A program made the translations under genes and the position numbers. The notes beneath the pieces were generated by a model. It was not told where the DNA came from. It was given only the letters and a program-made list of their open reading frames with translations, and made no database searches. Below, piece by piece: positions 44,893 to 57,350 of a stretch of 64,000 nucleotides of DNA. The DNA is from Labia minor (taxonomy: Eukaryota > Arthropoda > Insecta > Dermaptera > Spongiphoridae), in the NCBI GenBank assembly GCA_963082975.1, contig OY720344.1, positions 87,916,107 to 87,980,106 of the forward strand. Reading direction: 5' to 3'. Numbering within the stretch: the first letter of the stretch is position 1; each line of letters opens with the position of its first letter.

Positions 44893-45252
44893 GAATAAGT
44901 TGACGTGTGGCCAGGTCCGAACCGACCGACAGTTTGAAGTAAATTAATTTCCAGCTACAGAAACAATTTCAAATAATTTTAATATATCTATTAATGTAAT
45001 AAAAAATAGATATGGATAAATAATAAATATAAACATTTTTAATTTTATTTTATTTATAATATATATGCAAGACCAGGCTGTGACGTCATGAATGGCTGGA
45101 TGACGTCATATAATTTTAAATCAAGAAAAAACTAATAAATTTGATTTTTCTCGAGGATAAAACCAATACAAAGTGCATGATTCGTATCCCCACATGTGAA
45201 ATTTGATGTGAAAACAATACCTCCCTTACTATCGTCGGTCGGTAAAGATAAA
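44893..45252. repeat. accgaccga repeat family copy
   Basis: Starts aagttgacgtgtggccagg, then ccgaaccgaccgac, and ends ccttactatcgtcggtcggt. The accgacc/ggtcggt ends are inverted. The middle has ggctgtgacgtcatgaatgg and ggatgacgtcata, each with a palindromic tgacgtca (a CRE-type octamer). Noncoding. Confidence 0.7.
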
Positions 45253-45259
45253 AGATTTC

Positions 45260-48200
45260 ATTTTATATTTTGGGTTAAATATTATTATTTTTAGATATTT
45301 AATTTCAAGTTGAAATTAAAATAATAAATATTATATTAATATTACTCGTATGTAGTAATATTTACCTTTTAAAATGAGTAATATAGAGGGTGGTAAACTT
45401 CATCATTATGAAACCAGATCTAATGGCTCTTGCTAGCATCAAATACGTGTTAATATATTATGGAATGTCAAATATGTGTTTCATCAATTTATGATTTATA
45501 TATAGAATGGAATTTTCATTTCTAGCCGGCAATTGAGTTGAAAAAAGAAAATAATTCTTTTAATTTAAAATTTATAAATGATCTAAGTATAAAGAATGAT
45601 ATAATTTGGTAATATTCATTTGTTATAAAATAAAAATATTAGCTATTTAAAATATATATATATTTATCTAACTATTTAAAATAAATTGGAGAAATACAAT
45701 TAAACTTAAATTAAATGAATAATATTTCAGTTAAAATTTTAAATAAATTTTAAAAAAATCATTCTTTAAAATAAAGAATATCATATTTATATTGGCAATG
45801 TTTTTTTTTCAAAATGACACTTCGGTTGTAACGATCGTTCGTTCTTTGAGGAGTTATAATTATAATCCAACAACACACACATTTAACCCTTTTAGTTAAT
45901 GTAGAGAGCAGAGCAAATAAATATATAAGGTGGCGCAAGGGAATGGGGTATTTTCAATGTTATAGTTGGCAGCATTATAGAGCCGGCAGTTCGAAAATGT
46001 GCACAATTGTTGTGTATATCTGTTTCATTATCAGTTTAGTCAAATAAATAGGAAAAATGAGAAATAATCGAATGAAGATTATGGGATTAATGGATTTCTG
46101 TTAAGGGAGGGGAAGAGAAAGTGGAAAGATCAGCGCTCCAGGGCCGACTGACCCCGACATTTGTCCGAGGCGGCATATCTAAAGGGCGGCATTTTGATCG
46201 TTATTGACATAAAATATTGAAAATCAGTTAATCAAAATATATATTTCTTGATTTTTTTGGAAATTGTTCATTCAGTTTAAAAGGCCAAAAATTTTGTAAA
46301 ATAATTATTATAAATATCTTATTCGTCTTAAACTTTTGCTCTGAATAAAAATAAATTTTGTTTAAAGGGGCGGTAATTTGTTTTTTTTTATCCGGGGTGG
46401 TAAAAAAACTAAAGCGGGTGCTGATATAATTTTAAAAATATGAAAAAACTTATATCCGAGAACGCTTTAAATGTTAAGAATGTATATATCAAAGATCTTA
46501 TATATTTTTTTGTCATTTTTCGTGGTCTTAACTCTATTACTAATTTTAGTTCAAATAATATGTAAAATATTTAAATTAATATTAATACCTGTAAAATCTA
46601 CTTCTATATTTAAAAAATAAAAATAAATTAAACAATTAAATCATTAATCAATAAAACAATATTTATTTATTTATTAGTTGAATTAAAAATATTGAAGTAG
46701 ATATTTTTTAGAATACCAATAAAGTTAGGTCAATTGTTTAATTAATTTTTACGAAAGCCAATTCACAAGCTGAAGTTAATTAATAGGAATAAGAAGAGGC
46801 GACGAAAGTTAAAGGGGAAAAAAACCAGAGTCAAAAAGACTAAGGAAACCTCAAGAGGTTGTTTGATAAATCTTTTATTAAGCAAGGCTCATTTTTTTAA
46901 ATGACTTTTCCCAATCCTAAGGGCTTATAGATAAGACTTTACCCGGACAATACATCAGTGCAGAGTAGTATTAGCCACCTGGTATATTTTAGTTTACGTT
47001 CTTTACATTACGATTCATATTTTTATAAACCGACTAGTATTAATATTTATTATAAACTAAACCGAATAAAATTTATCAGATTTATCTATCCTGGTTAGAA
47101 AGTTTACAACTAGTCTTTAAATTTAACCGAGTTCTGTTTTTTTTTAATTTCTTTTAAAGAGATTAAATATATATATACTATATAGTATATACTATATAAT
47201 TTTTCTATATTGTTAAAATATAGTAATAATATAATTTTAACATCATTATATATAATTTTATTTTCGCCTTAAGAATTAAACTTATAAAATAAATAATTGG
47301 AAAATATCAAATAATAACAAATTTAAACACTCAGATTGGTTTTAAATTAATTATTAATTTTATATGCATTTCAGTGGTTACACCAGTGTATAAATTTATT
47401 CTAATTAATTGCTTGTGACGATGGTATAATTACCAAAAGGGGCATATAAAGTAAACATATATATTAATTAATCAAAATTATAAAACTTCTTACAAATATA
47501 TTCTTTCTTTGATATAAAAAAAATAATAATTTTAATGATTCATTCTACTCGGAAGGTAATTTAGTTGAGTGAAGAGGCGAGTATGTGGAAATATATATAA
47601 AAAGCAAATTGTTAAAACAAAATTTAAAAGTAAAATAACGGAATAAAATAAATTTTAAAGTTACCAAAAAATAAAAAGGCGTTAATGTAAATGTAAGAAA
47701 TTAATTGGTAAGAAATAACAAACATTTATTGAAAAAAAAACAAATATTGAATGATGAATAAAAAAAGGAATAATATAAATGAATTAATTAATTTAATCAA
47801 TAGTGATTTAGATTTTACATGAATTGTATTTTTTAATATATTTATATAGTGTTTTAACATATTATTAATGAGAAATATAAAAATTTATAAAACTTTTTTC
47901 AACTAGATATTTGAGTCAATGAGAAATCAAATGAAAGTAGAGAATGAAAAAATTAACAAATGAAACTAATGAATAAGCTAAATAAGCTAAAATAAATAAG
48001 CTAAAAAATTGAAAAGAAAATGAATATCAAAAAGGTTTCTACTCTCTTATGCCCTTTGAGAATAAATCTTAACGAATTAGATTAAAAAAAAAAGAAAATT
48101 AATTATCATAAATTTAATTTCTTACAAAATAAACCAGTCATCAAGAAAAAGCTTTGAAAAATTCTTAGAAATTCTTAACCCGGAAATATCAAAGTTGAGA

Positions 48201-49890
48201 CCTCTTGAAAATGTTAGATGTTGCTCAACTGTAAGGGAAGGGAATCCCTGAACAGAGCTTGTAACCAAAATCAAAGACTTGGATATCTAAAGATTTTTAC
48301 GTAGTATAGAAAAATAGAATATTTTTAAATTTAAAATTATAAAAAAAGTATGATATTATTTTATAATTAAATATTATAAAAAAAATTATTCTATTAAACA
48401 AAAGATAAATTTAAAAGAGTGTCAAATTTGAAATTTATCGCAAAAAAATGTTTAAGCAATTAGTTAATTTCTAAATTATATATTAATATTTTTACGATGA
48501 ATCTTAAAACATTAAAAGAGAAAATAGATTTTTTTGGGAAAAGAAATAGAATTAATTTATTCATTTATTATTGTTACAAAATATCTAATTATATTTATTT
48601 ATTTTTTTTTATTTATTTATTTTTTTGGCTATTTTTTCTTACAAAAGAGTGAATTGACAAGAACAATAATCAGAAATTATAAAAAAAGAAAAACGTGACA
48701 GATTTCTTATTTAACATTAAAATAACAATTATTTATTTTTATTATCTAAACATTCATTCCACTCCTACTGGCTATGGTGTATATTTACAAATTATCAATA
48801 TACAATGTTAACATATATTTACAATTAAATATTTACAAATTTATGTTTATTACAAAATTCATATTTTTAACACATGTAAGTAAACAGACCCGGAATCACA
48901 CCAGTTTTGTCATCCTGGACTATCACCCCCTGGATATGACACGAGAATTAATATTTAATATATTTATATCGAATAATTAAAATATAGTTATATATAAGTT
49001 TGGCCTGTTTATAAGGATTTCTAAAAAACCAATTAAAAAAGATATTCTTTAAGTCCATTGATGCAATTGACAGATGAAGCAGTTTAGTCACCTATTTCCA
49101 GAAAATAAAAAAAAGGTGCTGAAGAATTTAAATTGGATTCAATTTCAAGATCGGTGATTGGTTGTCTCTTTACTTTCGTTTTAAGAAATATACTTGATTA
49201 AACAATTCATTTTGTTCTTGGTATTTCGTTTTTTAAATTTAAATTTATTATTGACAAACTTAAAATTAGAACATGAAAGAAGAGCCTTTATCACCATTCT
49301 TAGTTTATTTTAATTAAATAGTCTCTACCTCTTTTATTCTCTTCTTTATGAGTTCTGTATCTAAATTAAAATATTTCAAAGTTAGGTAATTTATTTTCTT
49401 CGTTGTCTCTAGGAATCATGTAATTTTCTTATCAAAAGGGAATGAATTAGTGGTTTTAAATCTTCATTTCTATATATCATTTTACGAAACATTTAATATT
49501 TAAAAAAAAAAATCAATTTACTTTGATTTAACATTTTTTGACATCTAGGACATGATTTTTATTTTTTTTAACTATGTATATCATATGAAAAGACAAGAAA
49601 AGAGTTTTAATTAAAATTATGATCGAATGGTATAAAAAATGTTAAATCCATAAGTTACGGAACTTAGAATGGAGGTTCAAACTTCATCAAGTTCAAAAAT
49701 TTATTTATTCACTAACAAAAAAAAAAAAAAATAAATTTTGCATGACATGACATCAAAATGTATTTCAATTAATTAATAAAATTTAAACTTCAATCCAATA
49801 TGTATAAAAAATAATTTGAAAAAAGATTTAGATTTTAATTTTAAAAAAATACTTTTCAACTTTCTTAATGTAACATTAACATTAATTTAA
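45260..49890. other. Long AT-rich stretch without genes
   Basis: No coding gene is supported. At 46140-46440 a GC-richer fragment (ccagggccgactgacccc, ccgaggcggcatatctaaag) looks like a degraded hAT-type MITE, but its right end and target duplication are not evident. At about 45895-46040 a short GC-richer tract with atatataagg is unassigned. Confidence 0.5.
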
Positions 49891-49896
49891 TAAAAT

Positions 49897-50135
49897 CAGA
49901 TATTTTCAAACAGTGGGGCGCAAAAATATCTAAATGAAAATAATTTCACATTTTTTGACACATTTTTAAAAAATTGATTAAACTTTTAGAAAATGACACA
50001 TACGCCTAGAACTCTTGTTTTGGCAGTTATTTAATAATATAACTTAATATACATTCTTGTTTTTTACATTTTATTGTAAGTGGGGGAAAGGGGGGAGGGG
50101 GATGAAAAATATGATTGAAAGATTGAGAAACATTG
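49897..50135. mobile_element. Degraded hAT MITE
   Basis: The left end cagatattttcaaacagtgg and right end agattgagaaacattg are degenerate versions of a common CAGTGTTTCTCAA-type end. Flanks aataaaat (49889-49896) and agtaaaat (50136-50143) match at 7 of 8 positions. The interior has a G-rich tract at about 50080-50102. Confidence 0.6.
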
Positions 50136-50359
50136 AGTAAAATAATAACTAATTTGAAATTCAAATTTTTTTTTTCACTGAGCTACGTTTTTGATAATGT
50201 ATTTTCATTATTTATTAATTATTTATGATTATAACCATTTTTAAAATTTTAAATAAATTCTTCTTTATTTTTTTATTCACCATCTTCACTAAAACCAAAT
50301 TCAAAAATTAAAATTAAAAAAAAAATATAGGTTAAAAGTGGTATTGGTGTTAGGGTAAA

Positions 50360-50535
50360 GTATACAGGCGTTGGCCCATAGGCAGTCATTGGCCCCCTAT
50401 CACTAAAACACAAATAATAAGAGATTTTTATTTTAAAAATTGCGCTATTAACTATGATCATGTAATCTTTTGTTGTATGGTTGTATAATCACTATAGAAT
50501 ATCTAGGGCAATAACTATAACAGGGGGCCAATCTT
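50360..50535. other. Unclassified segment with attggccccct inverted repeats
   Basis: attggccccct (about 50388) is repeated inverted as agggggccaat (about 50523). No target duplication was found. It may be a decayed MITE. Confidence 0.3.
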
Positions 50536-50677
50536 TGTATTTTTTTAGGATTTGTTTTAAACAGTGCTTATTGAAAATGTCATGAAAATATGATTTTTTT
50601 TTATTCATCAAAATCTTCATAGTATCTATGTTCTCCAAACCTAATTTAAAACATATTGCCCACATATGACTGATATA

Positions 50678-51181
50678 CGAGGGGTGTTCAAAGTATTCTC
50701 GGTATAGGTATGAAGGAAAATGCAGAAACTTCTAACTAAAATTTATTTTTCAATGTAGTCCCCCATAACCTCACTCAATACACTTGTTTGCTCGGGAAAC
50801 TAACTTTTGAATTCCCTCTAAAAAATATTTTTCCTCCTTGTCCTCAAAATGTGCGTTAATTGCCACCTTCAGCTTTTCATCGTCAGAAAATCGTTTTCCA
50901 CGAAGATCTTTTTTTTTAGGTTGGGGAACAAGAAGTAATCACTGGGGGCCAGATCTGGGCTATAAGGTGTATGCTTTATTTCTTCAAAGCATTTTTCTCA
51001 ACATTGTCGCATCAGTCATTCTGGTCTTCTTACACCAACGATAATTAGATTAGTACTAATGATAAATAAATGAAATTTTGAGGTGATGTTCTCAGGAAGT
51101 GTCGTTACCAACTGAAATAATTTAAATCCCTTCGTCTCTGCTAAATTACCCCGATACCGAGAATACTTTGAACACCCCTCG
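50678..51181 (-). mobile_element. Internally deleted mariner element, second copy
   Basis: Inverted relative to 16483-16971 and sharing the same internal deletion. Ends cgaggggtgttcaaag and ctttgaacacccctcg are perfect here, flanked by TA. The minus strand carries the same transposase C-terminal relic (SPDLAPSDYFLFPN-type, then VSRANKCIE-type). The 68-codon plus-strand ORF is a shadow. Confidence 0.9.
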
Positions 51182-51189
51182 TATGCTTA

Positions 51190-52435
51190 CAACTAGATTC
51201 TATAAACTAAAAAAAAAATCAACAAAAAAAATATTGGTAGTAAATTCAAGCCTTATGTTACATTATATAATGAATAAAAATTATGCAATCCAAAATCCCA
51301 TTAAGAACAACATAAAACATGAATATTTGATAAAATGATAAACTTTTTTATATTTTTATTTTTAGAAGCGGTCATAAAAAAAATAATATCGACGTATCAT
51401 AGTTAGTATAACACTTTTAAAAAATGGTTAATACGAATACTCTAATTGTACACCTACTATTTCACATTTTGAAATATTAATACAGTGGGCGTCTGTTTCT
51501 ATTGATATGAATCTCTCGTTATATTGACATGTATGATCTTCCGTTCGTTGTCTCACTAATTAGTTACATGGAACATGATTAATGAAAACGGCTCGGTAGA
51601 TTCTCTATCCAACATAGAAATCGAGCCGAGTATCTCTAGTTGGATTATAAAGCGTTTGGTTATTCGAACAAACTTGGCTAATGAAGCTCACCCATAATTA
51701 ATGAATGGTAAATTTACAGATCTTGGCTTGTAATAACAAGTGTTTTCCATCATAATTAATCTATAAATAATTTGTTAATAATTAATTGAATTTTATTAAG
51801 CTAATGGAAAACTACTCATAAAAGATAAACTTCTTATCATATTAATTTAGCACTAATTTTATATACATATTTAGATATAAATTACAAAAGAATTATTCAA
51901 CAGTATACTTTACTACAATCGAAAAACTTTTAAATTATATCGTATTTAAATTGATTTGTTAATAAGAAATAAATAAATAATGATTTCAAAGATAGTAATA
52001 TTATTATACCATTCAGTATTCATCAGTGAAAAATTATGTTGTAGAAATATTGATATCCATTATCGGTTAAGTATGTTTTTATTTGGATTAATCTAATTTA
52101 AATACTAATATACCTTAAATATTTTTAGTACAATTCTTCTCATAATCACTATTTCAATATAAGATCCTAATAAAATGTAGAAATTTTATTTTTATATTGA
52201 TTTTATTGCAAGGGGTCAATTACTTCATTGAAAAACCACCAGAATCCTAACCTAGTCATGCATAAAAATATTAATCTAATTTTAAATTTAATGTAATAGA
52301 ATATTTCATCAAATCGAAATTAAATTTACAAGAATTAGTTTTTAATTTATCAACATTATTATTTTAATTAAATTATTTTATAACTAATTAATGGGACTAT
52401 AATATCAACGATTAATTTAATTTACATTTTTTAAT
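51190..52435. other. AT-rich stretch, no gene seen
   Basis: No element or exon recognised. A short inverted motif gctcggtagatt / gagccgagtatc lies at about 51592-51636. Confidence 0.45.
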
Positions 52436-52439
52436 TTTT

Positions 52440-53046
52440 ACTTTCCCGCATACTTCGTATAAGGGAAGTATTGGAATCGTCAAAAATTTCGACTTCGAGA
52501 TTTCGATAGATCTTGACGTTTTAGACCTCCCTGAGTCGGAAAATACCATTTTTCGAATTATGTCTGTGTGTGTGTATGTATGTATGTATGTAATGACTGT
52601 GAGCAAATTTACTCAAAAACTAATCAAGCTAGGACTTCGAAATTTGGTACACCGATATTATTCACAGTTTGTAGATTTCTATCAAAATTTCGTCAAAATC
52701 GGTTAACCGGAAGTGGTACTTTACCTACACTGGTTGCGTTTACCTTTCAAGTAAAGTACCAGTTTGCTTCGAGATATTTGCTTCATATTTTGTACATAGA
52801 TTTAAAAATATGAAAAAAATTCAGATACCAAATTTCATCATGATCTGACTACCGGAAGTGACATTTTACCTATGCAAGTAGCATTAGGTGTAAATTATAA
52901 ATATATATAATAGTGTTAAAGCATTTTACTTTATAATTTAAATTAATTAGTTTGTTTATTTTTATTGTTGTTAAAACATAATAATAATAACCTAATTACT
53001 TATTTATATGCGGGAAAGTCTAGGGGAGGACACTCCCGAATTTTTA
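52440..53046 (+). mobile_element. Second HINE-like family (actttcccgc)
   Basis: The subterminal repeat actttcccgc at 52440 pairs with gcgggaaagt at about 53010. An internal tgtgtgtgtatgtatgtatg tract starts at 52566. The 3' end has tctaggggaggacactccc, again a gggag-gaca-ctccc hairpin. The interior shares ctcaaaaac..caagctagga..gaaatttggtac with the family at 20645, so the two families are distant relatives with the same design. The short ORFs 52412-52606 (-) and 52568-52813 (+) are incidental. Confidence 0.65.
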
Positions 53047-53049
53047 TAA

Positions 53050-54280
53050 AATATATTTAATAATTTATATTGATAAATAGGTAAACACATCTAATTAAAA
53101 TATTTGTTTTTATAAAAATTTAAGAGATAGACACATAAGTATTTAAATTAGATTAACCCAAATTTAAATATAAACTGAACCAATAATTTATATCATGTTA
53201 GACAATGGCATTTTATCTTTCACAGATCACAAAAGGTCCAAATCAAGCGTTTTTTTTTGCTTAGGAATTTTTTGTAAAGTAATATTCATTATAAAGTATT
53301 CACGAATTTTTTTTTTATTCATTATTGAAATTAACTTGAACCAAGAATAATTACAAAAGTAATCTAAGAGGAAATAATATAATAAAGTTTGTTTAAAAAA
53401 AAACATAATAAAAATTAAGTAAGAAAGAATGGCTCCATTTGGATCTAAGTTTTGGACATTAGTTGAACTGAAGAATATTTGTGATAATTAGATAAGTTGA
53501 AATGAGTTGGACAAAGGAAACAGGTTGGTTCGTTTTTTGAGCTCTCCATCCACCCACCCACCAGTTGCGTATCTTACGAATCGATAAGAGCCAGAACAGA
53601 CCCTGCAAAACTTAAGTCAGCAAGCATCTGGTTTCTTCCTGTTGCTAGATTCGTTGCGAAACGCGGAGTGCAGCATCCACAGGATCAAAAGCTCCAAGTT
53701 GAGTCAACTGATAAGAGCACTAAATTCACAAAGACTGAAATTAATAATCTGTCAAAGTGAATGAACTCTTATGTTTGAAATGAGACCTACTTCTTACTTA
53801 TCTAGTGAAGTGATATTCCTTTTCATGAATTCGAGTAGAAATTCAAGAAAATTGAAATATTGTTACATTCAATGGAACATACTAATTCCATTAAGTCTAT
53901 TTTCTCAATTTTGTCCCCAAGATCCTTAAAATATATTTTCTTTAATATACAAATAAGAAGTATCTTTACAACATTTATTTTATTATTTGGCATTCTCCTC
54001 GTAGTAGAAGTAAAATTGGAACAATTATTAAAATGATTAATTATAAGCAAACAAACAAGAAATATTTTAAAAATCTAAGGACTATATAGTATGATTGGTT
54101 CAAAAATAGTAAATGACAATTTTGTATATTAAAGTACCAATATTAACAAATATGGTTTAATTATATAAGCTATTTATGAATCAATTATAATACAAATAAT
54201 TTAAAAATAATCAAATTTGATGATAATTTCATAGTTATCAATTTTAATATATATATTAAAATATGAATATAAATCAAACT
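53050..54280. other. Intergenic or intronic stretch with a GC-richer segment
   Basis: No gene is proven. 53535-53720 is GC-richer (ccagttgcgtatcttacgaa, gcgaaacgcggagtgcagca) and stands out from its flanks. Neither strand gives a recognised protein, and stops interrupt all frames longer than ~40 codons. It could be an old exon, an untranslated exon or a conserved noncoding element. Confidence 0.4.
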
Positions 54281-54288
54281 TGTTGCAG

Positions 54289-54420
54289 ATTTTATTGAAT
54301 GCGGATGAAATTCCCTTCATCCTTCCTAACAGGGCGCAAATCTCTTTCCATTTCGGTGATTTTTATTATCAGGGGTGTGTCCTATTGGATTTATAGTGAA
54401 TTCATCAAACATGAAAACTG
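54289..54420 (+). pseudogene. Spt20-like domain fragment, frameshifted
   Basis: After an acceptor-like cttgttgcag (ending 54288) the frame reads ILLNADEIPFILPNRAQISF, HFGDFYYQGCVLLDL, and meets a stop at 54394. In a neighbouring frame the next residues are NSSNMKT. Spt20 proteins (a structural subunit of the SAGA complex) have LDAEELPPIL, then GCVIAEIRDYR, then SSNMK in the same order, as I recall the human protein. The match is partial. The stop plus frameshift between GCV and SSNMK indicates a broken copy or an unusual exon border. The 60-codon ORF at 54375-54557 is the second frame reading on into noncoding DNA. Confidence 0.4.
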
Positions 54421-54429
54421 ACAATGATG

Positions 54430-55120
54430 TAGAAAGAGATAAGCCAGATTTCCGGTGGGTAGAAAACAAACTCGTTCAACTTGTATTTTCTATTTCTGTA
54501 AACGCATGTTATCAGAAAAACACCAAAATCATTCAGCAAGAAAAAAATATCAAATAATGAATATATATTCATATTTCTTTAGGGTAAATATTCAAAAAGA
54601 AAAAAAAACATGTTAAAATTGTGTACTAAAATTCAATTAGAATAGGAGTAAATTGATTTGAAGATTTGGTTTGATTTACTTTTAATGCTACTGTTTGTTT
54701 TGAAGTTGGGATGAGAAATGTTCTACAACTTTAACAAAACATATTTCTTATATTTGAAGTTCGTTTTTCATGAAAAATATCAAATTAAAAAATTTTCATT
54801 GATAATAAATTTTCTTTTTCGAATTTGATAGGTTCCTATCACAATGTTATTTAATCACTTTCTGAATTACTATTATAGTATTCATTAATACTTCTCAATT
54901 CCTCTGATTTATTTAGATATAATGAAATGAGAAATGGAAGATGATGTACCAATTTCAAATCTCTATTACTGTAATGTTCACTTACATAACATTCTTAACT
55001 TAACAGTTTGTAATTTGAAATTTCTTTAACTTGAACCATTTTTTAAGATATTATTTAATTATTTTCATTGTATTGTCAGGCAAAATATTTTTTTGTGGTT
55101 CTATACAAATAAAATAAATG
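54430..55120. other. AT-rich stretch, no gene seen
   Basis: No further Spt20-like exon is visible before the mariner element at 55127. Only low-complexity AT-rich sequence. Confidence 0.45.
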
Positions 55121-56439
55121 TATATACGAGGTTTGTTCAAAAGAAAAGGTGTATTTTGAATTTTCGGGGGCTGTGTACATTCGATTATCGAAATTTTTTT
55201 TCGTTATGTTGGTACACATATGTTTCTCTTATTATGTTGACATTATCAGCCATTTTGGATTAGTAGTTTGTTTTTGACAATTGAAAAAGTAAGTAACGTT
55301 TTTCTTCAATTTTTTGCTTAAAAAAATGGATCAAAGAATATGTATTAAATTTTGCGTTAAAAATAAAATAAAGTGCTCCAACGTATTTAAAATGTTGACT
55401 ATTCGGCTAGTCTACTTTTTCTCAAAAAAATGTTTATTGTTTAATGTTTAAGACCGAAAAAAGCAGGCCAAGTTCGATCAAATGTGAAGGTTTTGCTCAC
55501 TGTTGTCTTCGATTCCAATGGCGTGGTGCATCATGAGTTCTTGACAACAGGTCGTTCTATTAGTAAGAAATACTACAAGAAACTTATGCAACGTTTACGT
55601 GAAGGAATACGGCCCAAACCAGTGTTTCTCAACCTTTTTGGACCAAAACGCCCCCTTTGTAAGACCCGCTTCTTAATTCGCCCCCCTATAAATTTTTATA
55701 GATAGAAATTGCATGATAATCCCTAATATAAGGTAGGTACACTAGGTGATACTTAGAGCCATATTGAAAAACGAGTTTCAGAACCTGATTGCAAAATCAT
55801 CTGACCTTTTTTTAGAACCATATTGAAAAAAATTGAAAAAAAGAGGAAATGTTTAAAAAGCCTGTTCGCAAAATCATCTTACCTTTTTTTAGAGTTGAAA
55901 ATGATTTCTCCCCCCAAAAATAACTTATAGCCATCCAAAATCGTATAGGGGAGAGTGGTGATACTTGATCCTGGGTAATACTTGATCCCCATTGAAATTT
56001 CCCGTCTTAGAACGTTTTGTCGCCGTTTTGTTGGCATCACTCGGTGGTAGTGTTGTTTATTTATCGAATCCGTGTAATGGTAGCGGCTTGAGTTGATGAC
56101 ATAGACCAATAATATATATATTCTTTTAACTGCTACCTCAATGTTTTTTTTCAACTTAACGGTAAGTCATATTATTTTCTTGTGTTATATGTTGTAAAGA
56201 ATTGGTTGATACATTTAAATTGCACCTTTTATTGGCTATTTAAAATGACATAGCTTTTTCGTACAGACTCACTTTTTTGACATTTTCCAATTTATTAATT
56301 TTTTATGTTAAGTGGGGGATAGTTGATCCCTTAGCGTTAAGTGATACTTGATCCTGGGATCAAGTATCACCCACCACGAGATTCTCCTTTTAAGAAGGCA
56401 ATTTTGATAATTATTATTGTTGTATTATTTATATATTAA

Positions 56440-56611
56440 CACACTATGAGCGGGGCGGGTATTTATATTTATTAGTTATCGTTTAAAATAAGTAATTTTA
56501 AGTGACATAAGGGAAAATATATATTATCACATTATGAGCGGCTAGCGTCCGCCCCGCTTATAAGTGGCAGTCCCCGCAACGGGTACAAATACCCGCCCCG
56601 CTCATAGTGTC
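56440..56611. mobile_element. TTAA-flanked (piggyBac-like) MITE inside pogo
   Basis: The inverted ends acactatgagcggggcgggt (left, from 56441) and its reverse complement (right, ending 56610) match for more than 23 bp. Both sides are flanked by TTAA (56436-56439 and 56612-56615), the target-site signature of piggyBac-type elements. The interior has another tatgagcgg and a ccccgcttataa segment. Noncoding, 172 bp. Very GC-rich ends in an AT-rich genome. Confidence 0.8.
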
Positions 56612-56662
56612 TTAATACCAGTACCTATTGTTTTAGATGGGACGTAGGTATAAACGAATGGT

Positions 56663-57350
56663 TTGACTGCTTTTCCAGGCTACAAAGAGCGCCAGGTTTT
56701 TACCAGCAATCAGGAGAAAGAACTGGGCAAGTTTTTGGAAGATATGGCAAAAATGTACTACGGCATGACTGTGCTTCAATTTAGACAATTAGCTTACGCA
56801 TATGCATCAAAAAATAAGTTGATATACCCTCCTTCTTGGGATAAGAACAAGGAAGAAGGAAGAGATTCGTATAGGGGCTTCGTTGAAAGAAATGGGACCT
56901 TATTACTGAGAACACCGGAAGCTACTAGTTTAGCTAGAAGCACAGCATTTAATAGAACCAACGTGAAGGAATTTTTTGGAAAACTCAAAGATGTTTTTAT
57001 ACGATTTCAATTTCCCCCCGAGCGCGTCTGGAGTATAGATGAGACGGGATTGACAACGGTTCATAAACCGACCAAAATACTAGCAACGAAAGGTTGTAAG
57101 CAAGTCGGCAAAATAACATCAGCTGAACGTGGCGAACTTGTTACAGTGTGCGCTGCCATAAATGCTGCGGGTGGGCACAATCCGCCATTCTTAATTTTCC
57201 CAAGAAAGAATTGGCAGAACAATTTCTTAAAGGCTCACCTCCAGGTAGTGATGGATCTGCTTATGCAACTGGTTGGATGACAAGCGACGTTTTCCCGAAA
57301 TTTTTAGAGCATTTTGTTCGTTTTGCAAGTCCTACTCAGGATTTTAATAT
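56663..57350 (+). pseudogene. pogo/Tigger (jerky-like) DDE transposase, truncated
   Basis: The frame opens without an ATG-led N-terminal DNA-binding helix. Residues FTSNQEKELGKFLEDMAKMY and GMTVLQFRQLAYAYASKN, then FVERNGTLLLRTPEATSLAR form the CENP-B-type linker region. VWSIDETGLTTVHKP contains the first catalytic Asp, and KQVGKITSAERGELVTVCAA and PPFLIFPRKNW follow as in DDE_1 transposases. A frameshift at about 57200 moves the sequence to a frame reading GSAYATGWMTSDVFPKFLEH. Similarity stops near 57350, before the second and third catalytic acids. A deletion and a run of terminal-repeat motifs follow. Confidence 0.88.

Noticed and set aside
45895..46060. Promoter with TATA box atatataagg
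   Set aside because: No gene follows and TATA-like strings are expected everywhere in this AT-rich DNA.
46140..46440. hAT MITE starting cagggccgactg
   Set aside because: The right terminal repeat and 8-bp duplication could not be found, so it is only noted as a possible degraded fragment.
50360..50535. MITE with attggccccct ends
   Set aside because: The inverted motif is short (11 bp) and the flanks do not match, so it is kept only as an unclassified segment.
56794..56988. 64-codon minus-strand ORF
   Set aside because: Antisense shadow of the pogo transposase frame.
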